Shown here: piece after piece, positions 50,558 to 56,136 of the stretch
How the letters are laid out: the number at the start of each line of letters is the position of its first letter
Position numbering within the stretch: the first letter of the stretch is position 1
Origin: a virus
Virus record (IMG/VR): IMGVR_UViG_3300042987_002630
Coordinates: 1 to 56,136 of that record
DNA length: 56,136 bases
Reading direction: 5' to 3' (one strand)
Position numbers and translations under genes: made by a program
Notes under the pieces: generated by a model
The model's input: only the letters and a program-made list of their open reading frames with translations
Database searches by the model: none
What the model was told of the DNA's origin: nothing

Positions 50558-51382
50558 ATGAAATTTATTTTAATCAGTGACGTTCATGTGGACCACCAAA
50601 ATTGGCAATGGAATTTGCTGGATGGGCTAGACAAACATGTTCCTATTGTGGTGGCCGGAGACATCAGCAACGATGTATTGGTAACCAGCCATTGGCTGGT
50701 TCAACTACGCAAGAGATTCAACAGTGTAATTTGGGTAGCAGGAAATCATTGCTGTTACAATAGTGGACTACATCAAACACGTTTGCGCGATCCTGAATTT
50801 GATAAAAAATGGCCCTATCCTACCAATATACAACAGATTTATGACCATTACTCTAGATGGAGTGCTGAGCATGACATTCATTTTTTAAATCGAACCAGTG
50901 TGGTCATCCACGGTGTGGAGTTTCTGGGCGCCACAGGCTGGCACAATTTTGATGCCCATGAACATCTTTCTCAGCAAAGCCAAATAGATGCTTGGAACCA
51001 ATTTATGTGGGACAGTCAATGTGTTCACTGGGATCATCCTCAGCCACATCTGGCTGTTTTGGATCAAGCACAAAAGGATGCTGATTGGATAAGAACAACT
51101 ATCAAATCCAATCAGCTGCCCAAAGTGATTGTAACTCATCATATTCCACAACAACGATTTGTCAAATTCACCAACAGTGTGGAGTGGAATTTGTTGAATG
51201 GTAGTTTTCTCAACACATGGTTGAGTGATTGTGTTGATGAGAGTGTGAGGTGTTGGTGTTTTGGTCACACGCATTTTAGAACAAGAGAAACTTATTTGGG
51301 AGTAGATTTCATCAACAATGCTCGAGGGTATGGTCATGAAAACGCCAACTGGCAGCCCTTGGAGGTTGAAATTGCGTGCTAG
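50558..51382 (+). CDS. calcineurin-like metallophosphoesterase
   Basis: 274 aa. All metal-binding motifs are present in order: ISDVHVDH (D-x-H), VVAGDIS (GD), WVAGNHCCY (GNH), VTHHIPQ (H), CWCFGHTHFR (GHTH). Family members hydrolyse phosphomono- or diesters; substrates range from nucleotides and cyclic nucleotides to nucleic acids. Size and short N-terminus resemble small phage or bacterial phosphoesterases of unknown substrate. Monocistronic by its neighbours. Confidence 0.85.
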   Translation: MKFILISDVHVDHQNWQWNLLDGLDKHVPIVVAGDISNDVLVTSHWLVQLRKRFNSVIWVAGNHCCYNSGLHQTRLRDPEFDKKWPYPTNIQQIYDHYSRWSAEHDIHFLNRTSVVIHGVEFLGATGWHNFDAHEHLSQQSQIDAWNQFMWDSQCVHWDHPQPHLAVLDQAQKDADWIRTTIKSNQLPKVIVTHHIPQQRFVKFTNSVEWNLLNGSFLNTWLSDCVDESVRCWCFGHTHFRTRETYLGVDFINNARGYGHENANWQPLEVEIAC

Positions 51383-51443
51383 AATCAGGCGGGCCACAAA
51401 CTACTCTTGGTAGTGACTTTTCAACTAGAAATTTAGATTCTTG

Positions 51444-51472
51444 TTGACACAATTAAAAAACTAGCCTAATAT
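51444..51472 (+). promoter_or_regulatory. near-consensus sigma70 promoter
   Basis: TTGACA (51444-51449), a 17-bp spacer and TAATAT (51467-51472): the best sigma70 promoter in the window. It drives transcription into a stretch without an intact gene. Confidence 0.75.
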
Positions 51473-51478
51473 ACGAAC

Positions 51479-51790
51479 AAGGGTTGCATACAGCAAAAAC
51501 AAGCTTTGGAACAGCACTAGGTCAACCCGACAGCCTACCCATGGATCATTACAGCATAATTTTACGGATTTGATGGATTCGATACCATCTATGATCCAGT
51601 TCAAAAAGGTTTTGGTAAAGGATGGATACAGCAAACCCCTGAGAGCATATCTCTCCATATTGCCTTGCTTGATGAGGCTAGTGTTGATAGAATATCAACT
51701 ATAGTAGATGATAGACTGACAAGTTTCTAGAGCTTGTTGGAGGGCCTACTAGAAAAAAATCAATCCCTGCTATCAACCATCCTGTCTAAA
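51479..51790 (+). other. transcribed region without intact gene; possible gene remnant
   Basis: About 310 nt between the promoter and the Cys-rich gene. There is no ORF with a start and ribosome site. A frame ending at the TAG of 51728-51730 reads convincingly as protein (GFDTIYDPVQKGFGKGWIQQ, then LHIALLDEASVDRIS) but has a stop just upstream. The adjacent frame carries TSFGTALGQPDSLPMDHYSI, so one frameshift would join them. It is either a decayed gene or an RNA leader. CTAAATA (51786-51792) next to the following ATG is a late-type core. Confidence 0.4.
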
Positions 51791-51796
51791 TAATTA

Positions 51797-52231
51797 ATGC
51801 GTGATCTAATCAAACTAGTTGAGCTAGCTCAGCACTCCGGAGATCGAATTCCCCGGAGTGCTTTTCTTTATTTGCCGCCTCAAGGCGATCCAACCAAATT
51901 TGCTCAGTGTGGCAGTTGTGGTATGTTTATCCCCAACAAGCAAAGATGCTGGTTGTTTGGTGATGATGACCTTGTTGTGGCCAATGCCAGTTGCGGTTTG
52001 TATATTCAGGGCAAGCCCAGCAATGATCAACAGCCACAACACAAAGTGACTCCTGAGCAAGCTGGATATAACCTGGGACAGGTTAGATGTGAAAACTGCA
52101 AATGGTTCACAGGCAGTGAATGCGATCTTTTTGTTTTGCTTAATCAACAAATGCCCAATATTTTTGATCTGGATACAAACGTGGAAAGCCAAGCCTGTTG
52201 CAACGCCTGGCAACAAAATCTTTCTGATTAA
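51797..52231 (+). CDS. small protein with two cysteine-rich modules
   Basis: 144 aa. Two similar four-cysteine units: CGSCGMF..KQRCWLFG..ASCGLY (about residues 38-75) and CENCKWF..SECDLF..SQACCNAW (about 101-138). Their layout (C-x2-C...C...C before an aromatic) resembles metal-binding or HiPIP-like mini-domains widespread in phage head-associated proteins. Probably binds zinc or an iron-sulfur cluster. It follows a CTAAATA late core by 4 nt. Confidence 0.65.
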   Translation: MRDLIKLVELAQHSGDRIPRSAFLYLPPQGDPTKFAQCGSCGMFIPNKQRCWLFGDDDLVVANASCGLYIQGKPSNDQQPQHKVTPEQAGYNLGQVRCENCKWFTGSECDLFVLLNQQMPNIFDLDTNVESQACCNAWQQNLSD

Positions 52232-52292
52232 TTCGACATAGTTGGGGTTTTGGGTTATATTGGCATGAACAGAACGTGAAGGATCTCATGTC

Positions 52293-53807
52293 ATGACCAC
52301 TTTTGCCCATGCACTGGAACTGTCGCAATCCATGCCTGTAGCCACAACTGCCAATGGTATGCCAACCAATGCCAGCACAGGTAATGCAGTTTTGAACTGT
52401 TTCTTCATTTTGGGCTCCAGTCGTGGCCAAGACATAAGTGCTCAATTTCAGGCAGCATTGGATGAAAATCCTGTGTTGGCTGTCAAAGCACTTTTTTGGG
52501 CACGTGACGTGCGCGGAGGTGCAGGGGAACGCGAAACCTTCCGGAAATTGCTTACTGTGCTGGAAAAGCATGATGGGGAAATGACTAGACGCGTGATCCC
52601 TTTGATTGCCGAATATGGTAGGTATGATGACCTTCATGTATTCCACACTGATCTAGCCCAAAAACTAGCAATCCAAACACATGCAGATGCTATCCGTTCG
52701 GGCAATGGTTTGGCAAGCAAATGGGCGCCACGCAAAGGTCCCATTGCCAATCAGCTACGTAAAGCTCTTGGTATGGATCCCAAAACCTATCGCAAAACCA
52801 TTGTGGGTTTCACAAAAGTTGTGGAAACTCAGATGTGTGCCCAACAATGGGATAGTATCAACTATAGTCATGTTCCTAGTGTGGCTAGTGCTCGTTATCA
52901 AAAATCTTTCTCTAGACATGATCCTGTGCGTTATGCTGAGTTCAAAGCATCAGCTCTCAAAGGAGCAGTCAAAATCAATGCTGGCACCCTGTTCCCCTAC
53001 GATGTGCTCAAGAGTGTGCGTAGTGGTGATCCTGTTGCTGCACTGGCTCAGTGGGAGGCACTGCCCAACTACCTGGGTGACAATGGATTTATCCTGCCTG
53101 TGATTGACGTCAGCGGCAGCATGAACAGCCGAGTGGGCGATGCCAAGAGCACGCTCTCCTGTATGGATGTGGCCATCAGCCTGGGCCTTTACCTGGCGGA
53201 CAAGCAGAAGGGTGCGTTCAAGGACATGTTCCTCAACTTCCACACCAACAGCAAGATCCACCACCTCCAGGGTAACCTGCTGGAGAAGATCAACCAGATC
53301 CAGCGCAGTGACTGGGGCGGAAGCACAAACCTGGAAAGTGCCTTCAAGGAGATCCTGCGTGTGGCAGTCGGCAGCAATGTTCCCCCAAATGAAATGCCAC
53401 GATACCTTCTGGTAATTACAGATCTAGGATTTGATCCCAGCAGCAACAATGCAGGTCAAGGAGCGATGGCAATGGCAAAAGATATTTTTGCTAGGCATAA
53501 TTATTCGTTGCCAAATGTTATCTGGTGGAACGTAGCACATAGGCCAGGTGGATACGGTGGTGATAATAATTTTCCTGTTACTCAGCATGAGAGTGGTTCA
53601 GCCCTGGTATCAGGATTCAGTCCCTCTATCGTCAAAAGCGTCTTGAGCTCCACATCGATTACTCCTTATGACATAATGCTAGAAACTCTTGACAATCCTC
53701 GGTATGAACTTGTAGGTAATGTAGTAGACCATTACCAGAAAGAAAATTTGAACAGTAGCAAAATCCAAGGATCATGCCATGATGTTTTTAAAACTCAATG
53801 TCAGTAA
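52293..53807 (+). CDS. DUF2828/TROVE-like protein with vWA domain
   Basis: 504 aa. The helical-repeat N-terminus contains ALFWARDVRGGAGERETFR and IPLIAEYGRYDD, the hallmark of DUF2828, a family allied to TROVE/Ro60 RNA-binding proteins. The C-terminal von Willebrand A domain carries a complete MIDAS: PVIDVSGSMNSR (D-x-S-x-S), WGGSTN (Thr site) and ITDLGFD (Asp). Ro60 binds Y RNAs and misfolded RNA in RNA quality control; an analogous phage role is possible but unproven. Codon use changes sharply to GC-rich codons between about 53040 and 53390 and back again, indicating a recombinant internal segment. Ribosome site GAAGGAT. Confidence 0.78.
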   Translation: MTTFAHALELSQSMPVATTANGMPTNASTGNAVLNCFFILGSSRGQDISAQFQAALDENPVLAVKALFWARDVRGGAGERETFRKLLTVLEKHDGEMTRRVIPLIAEYGRYDDLHVFHTDLAQKLAIQTHADAIRSGNGLASKWAPRKGPIANQLRKALGMDPKTYRKTIVGFTKVVETQMCAQQWDSINYSHVPSVASARYQKSFSRHDPVRYAEFKASALKGAVKINAGTLFPYDVLKSVRSGDPVAALAQWEALPNYLGDNGFILPVIDVSGSMNSRVGDAKSTLSCMDVAISLGLYLADKQKGAFKDMFLNFHTNSKIHHLQGNLLEKINQIQRSDWGGSTNLESAFKEILRVAVGSNVPPNEMPRYLLVITDLGFDPSSNNAGQGAMAMAKDIFARHNYSLPNVIWWNVAHRPGGYGGDNNFPVTQHESGSALVSGFSPSIVKSVLSSTSITPYDIMLETLDNPRYELVGNVVDHYQKENLNSSKIQGSCHDVFKTQCQ

Positions 53808-54075
53808 TCCTTTTTTTCGGCAGCAAGACTGCTTTGAATCCACAATTGATTTTTTTAAAGAATTCAAATTAACAAAAAATAAACATTTGGAAATCCAATT
53901 AGGCAGGTTTGAGCTGCACGATCTTATAGGAATTGAATTAGATCTCCGCTGGAAAGGTAGTGATCACCAAGGACCTGCATTGGAAATCCTAATATTGGGC
54001 TTGTTTTTCAGAATCAATATTTATGACCAGAGGCATTGGGATTATAGCCAGCATGGTTGGCAAAATGTGCCATGA
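53779..54075 (+). CDS. conserved hypothetical small protein
   Basis: 98 aa. HLEIQLGRFELHDLIGIELDLRWKG, then SDHQGPALEILILGLFFRINIYDQRHW, a pattern shared by small phage proteins of unknown function. It starts within the last 29 nt of the vWA gene. First of three coupled genes. Confidence 0.6.
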   Translation: MMFLKLNVSNPFFRQQDCFESTIDFFKEFKLTKNKHLEIQLGRFELHDLIGIELDLRWKGSDHQGPALEILILGLFFRINIYDQRHWDYSQHGWQNVP

Positions 54076-54320
54076 CTGCATTAACAGACAGATGGCCATA
54101 CAGTGTGCCCAATCCTTTTGGGTATGGCACCTGTGACTATCTTGACATGTGTGCGTGGTTACGGAAAACCATGGGTAATCCTGGCCAGGCATATACATGG
54201 CAATACAGTGATCTACTTTTGTTTGCTACCCAGGAAGATGCAATTTTTTTCTCTCTCAGCTGGAACATTGTACAACCTGTTGAACAACAGGGTCCCAAGG
54301 ATCAGGAACACGTCTTATGA
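54072..54320 (+). CDS. conserved hypothetical small protein
   Basis: 82 aa from MTALTDRWPYSVPNPFGYGT (ATG 54072, overlapping the previous stop by 4 nt). AWLRKTMGNPGQAYTWQYSD and LLFATQEDAIFFSLSW give a compact alpha/beta fold typical of a recurrent phage domain. Function unknown. Confidence 0.6.
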   Translation: MTALTDRWPYSVPNPFGYGTCDYLDMCAWLRKTMGNPGQAYTWQYSDLLLFATQEDAIFFSLSWNIVQPVEQQGPKDQEHVL

Positions 54321-54664
54321 ATTATGTTTGTGATGGAAAAGTGGGAGTGATCATTCATCGTGGTTGGGGATCAGGATGGAGCACAGGCACGCAACCAGAA
54401 CATAGAAACATCCTTTTGTTTCATCCCTTGCTGGTGGAAGCTGTACACAAATTCCAAAAGGGAATTTGTGACATTTCACAACTTTATGCTGATATCTATT
54501 TTGCTTTCCAAATGTTAGGATTGGACATAAAATTTTTGGACGGATATAGATTGGAAAAACTGGTTGTGTTGTGGTTGGATCCTGGGTGTGAATTCCTAGT
54601 GCAGGAATATGATGGTGTGGAAACAATTTTAAAGAAAGAATCCACAAATTGGATCCAAGTGTGA
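54317..54664 (+). CDS. conserved hypothetical small protein
   Basis: 115 aa; KVGVIIHRGWGSGWSTG...LLFHPLLVEAVH and a C-terminal LWLDPGCEFLVQEYDGVETI. This G-W-G-S-G-W / EYDGxE pattern is a small domain I recognise from environmental phages without known function. Overlaps the preceding gene by 4 nt. The following 54665-54774 contains a TAACTA/TAGTTA hairpin and no gene. Confidence 0.6.
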   Translation: MNYVCDGKVGVIIHRGWGSGWSTGTQPEHRNILLFHPLLVEAVHKFQKGICDISQLYADIYFAFQMLGLDIKFLDGYRLEKLVVLWLDPGCEFLVQEYDGVETILKKESTNWIQV

Positions 54665-54774
54665 ACCACTGTGGAGTGAACTACTTTTGGTCTGACCCAA
54701 CAGGGTTGCGCGGCTAAGGACTAACTATAAACAAATGGCTAGTTATGTTCGAATTATAGTAGCTCACAAGTTAC

Positions 54775-55145
54775 CTCCCGCCGCGGAAAGTCAGGGCGCT
54801 AGAACCCCTGGATGGATAGCGAGTGGTATAAATATTGATAATGAAAAATATAGGATCTATCCAACCCCACAGCAGGAACAACGGATCTAGTCAGTTGGTG
54901 GTTCAGTGCGATATCTATACAACCACTTCCTCAAGATCAACATTGATGAATACCAATTGACCAAGAAAAATGCAGCAGTGAACATCCACCACTGGGGACA
55001 TCAACCGTGGACAATAGATCATGCAGGGCAGGAACTGCCCCCTGCGCCTGTGGATGTGATAACAGATATTCTCACTCATTGGGGTCTGCTGTCAGCCAAT
55101 ACGATCAAGCAGGAAGCCACAGCCCTTTAGGGCGTGATAGTTCAC
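54775..55145 (+). mobile_element. internally deleted TnpB element (copy D, 371 bp)
   Basis: The left end CTCCCGCCGCGG follows TTAC (54771-54774). An internal late promoter TATAAATA (54827-54834), a frameshifted or stop-broken tnpB start, and then the intact tnpB 3' end (NAAVNIHHWGHQPWTIDHAG to KQEATAL-stop) precede the hairpin right end TAGTTCAC. About 0.9 kb is missing. No functional TnpB can be made, but the putative guide-RNA region is complete and nearly identical to copy E. Confidence 0.85.
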
Positions 55146-55199
55146 CTATCTGCAAAAATAAAGTGAAACTTCTTGATTAGAAATCATAATAACACTATA

Positions 55200-56136
55200 G
55201 TGAACTACCACGCCCTAAAGGGCTGTGGCTTCCTGCTTGATCGTATTGGCTGACAGCAGACCCCAATGAGTGAGAATATCTGTTATCACATCCACAGGCG
55301 CAGGGGGCAGTTCCTGCCCTGCATGATCTATTGTCCATTGTTGATGTCCCCAGTTGCGAATATTGATGGCTGCATTAGTGTCCCTGTGCTGAGTTATTCC
55401 GCAATGATCACAATGATATTCTCTTTGCTTGAGATCCATGTGACTTTTGCGGGTGCCACATGCACTACAGGTCTTGCTACTGGGTAGCCACTGATTGATC
55501 TTGATGAAATGGTGGCCTTGGCGTTGGCATTTGTAGGCCAATACACCAATCAACATAGCCCAACCCGCATCTGCTATGGCCTTGGCTGTGGGCTTGCTCT
55601 TGCGTCTCAGCTGATCAATTTTCAGTGTTTCAACTGACACCAGGTCATGTGATTTGGCTATTCTCACACTTGTCTGATGTATATGGTCCAGTCTTTGGCA
55701 GAGAACCAGATCATGGGTTCTTGCCAGTCGTGTTTTTGCTTTCAGTCTATTCCTACTTGCTTTTTGTTTTCTGGATAGCTTGCGTTGTAACAGTCGGATA
55801 CGTGCTTGTTTCTTCACCAATGGCTTGGGATTTGGAACTAGCTCACCAGTTGATAGTGCTGTGAACTTGCTGTTGACGTCCACACCCACTGAATTGGTTA
55901 TGTTTTGAACCAATGGCAGTTCCAAGACATCAACCACAAATGAGGCATACCAACCACGTGGTGTTTGAATCACAGTCACACCCTTAAACTTGGGAAGATC
56001 TCGATGGAGTACAATCTTGACGTCTCCAATCTTGGGTAGATATAGCTTGTTGTTGTCAACTCTCACGTTTTGTGGATATCTAAAGCTAACAGGAGTTGTG
56101 TATTTGCTTTTGAATCGTGGGAATCCAGCACCTGTC
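55200..56136 (-). mobile_element. TnpB element, right part, continuing past the window edge (copy E)
   Basis: The right end TAGTTCAC (minus strand) begins at 55200. It is tail-to-tail with copy D, leaving only 54 bp between the two right ends. The left end is outside the window. Confidence 0.85.
55215..56136 (-). CDS. tnpB: TnpB, RNA-guided nuclease, partial (runs off right edge)
   Basis: About 307 codons, open to the window edge (the upstream codons read AGFPRFKSKYTTPVSFRYPQ, so the ATG near 56066 is internal). RuvC-I Asp in NSVGVDVNSKF, RuvC-II Glu in DLVSVETLKID, zinc ribbon CSAC...CDHC, and RuvC-III HRDTNA are all intact. Very close to copy A by eye (differences such as KIDQLRRKSKP versus KIDEMRRKSKP). 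It could provide TnpB in trans for copies B and D. Confidence 0.93.
   Translation of the reverse strand, partial: TGAGFPRFKSKYTTPVSFRYPQNVRVDNNKLYLPKIGDVKIVLHRDLPKFKGVTVIQTPRGWYASFVVDVLELPLVQNITNSVGVDVNSKFTALSTGELVPNPKPLVKKQARIRLLQRKLSRKQKASRNRLKAKTRLARTHDLVLCQRLDHIHQTSVRIAKSHDLVSVETLKIDQLRRKSKPTAKAIADAGWAMLIGVLAYKCQRQGHHFIKINQWLPSSKTCSACGTRKSHMDLKQREYHCDHCGITQHRDTNAAINIRNWGHQQWTIDHAGQELPPAPVDVITDILTHWGLLSANTIKQEATAL

Noticed and set aside
54665-54700. Remnant right end of another TnpB element (GTAGTTCAC on the minus strand near 54671-54679).
   Set aside because: Only about nine bases match and the hairpin is missing; may be chance.
1-56136. CRISPR array, retron or toxin-antitoxin system.
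   Set aside because: No regularly spaced direct repeats, no reverse transcriptase motif, and no recognisable toxin-antitoxin pair were found on either strand.

Overview
The window is part of the genome of a T4-like (myovirus) phage. The evidence is a set of T4-type replication and nucleotide-metabolism proteins: UvsW helicase, gp61 primase, gp41 helicase, NrdA/NrdB, gp39/60 and gp52 topoisomerase. Many genes are also preceded by the T4-type late promoter core TATAAATA or CTAAATA. The general look of the small and structural proteins is that of marine/freshwater T4-like phages (cyanophage/pelagiphage type). The host is probably a proteobacterium: the phage carries a two-piece (circularly permuted) tmRNA gene with tag ANDNVALAVAA and a small DUF3563-like protein, both proteobacterial traits. 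DNA is AT-rich overall, with two short GC-rich islands inside genes.

Layout. 1-979: a TnpB-like gene running off the left edge. 1184-1674: a promoter, a large structured RNA and a terminator. 1868-6813: uvsW, interrupted by a LAGLIDADG intein, then a free-standing Vsr-like homing endonuclease and a conserved hypothetical. 6895-8244 (minus): two paralogous virion proteins. 8413-11056: small conserved genes, including a 201-aa protein resembling the palm region of DnaE. 11064-17311: a minus-strand gene, a structural protein, primase, and the gp41 helicase split by a split intein with an endonuclease gene between its halves. 17298-25472: virion or hypothetical genes, an intact TnpB element and an IscA-like protein. 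25594-36963: structural genes and tail fibre, with PurK, a PD-(D/E)XK nuclease, a deleted TnpB element and a decayed one. 37080-42369: nrdA (split intein plus a second mini-intein), nrdB and glutaredoxin. 42374-46449: amidoligase-like protein, a structural protein, tmRNA, a putative ADP-ribosyltransferase and a Bax-inhibitor-1 membrane protein. 46558-50048: type II topoisomerase. 50228-54664: small proteins, phosphoesterase, DUF2828/vWA protein and conserved small genes. 54775-56136: two tail-to-tail TnpB elements, the last running off the right edge.

How it fits together. Replication (helicases, primase, topoisomerase) and dNTP supply (NrdA/B, glutaredoxin, PurK) make up the early/middle programme and use sigma70-like promoters. 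Virion genes use TATAAATA-type late promoters. Four genes for host-takeover functions (tmRNA, BI-1, ART-like, IscA) are mixed in. Selfish elements are unusually dense: four intein sites in three essential proteins, two Vsr-like homing endonucleases, and six TnpB-related loci in various states of decay. No TnpA transposase is present. The most notable items are the phage-borne permuted tmRNA, the NrdA assembled through an N-intein of only 14 residues plus a second intein next to its radical cysteine, and the unidentified 450-nt structured RNA. All functions rest on motifs read by eye; no database search was run.
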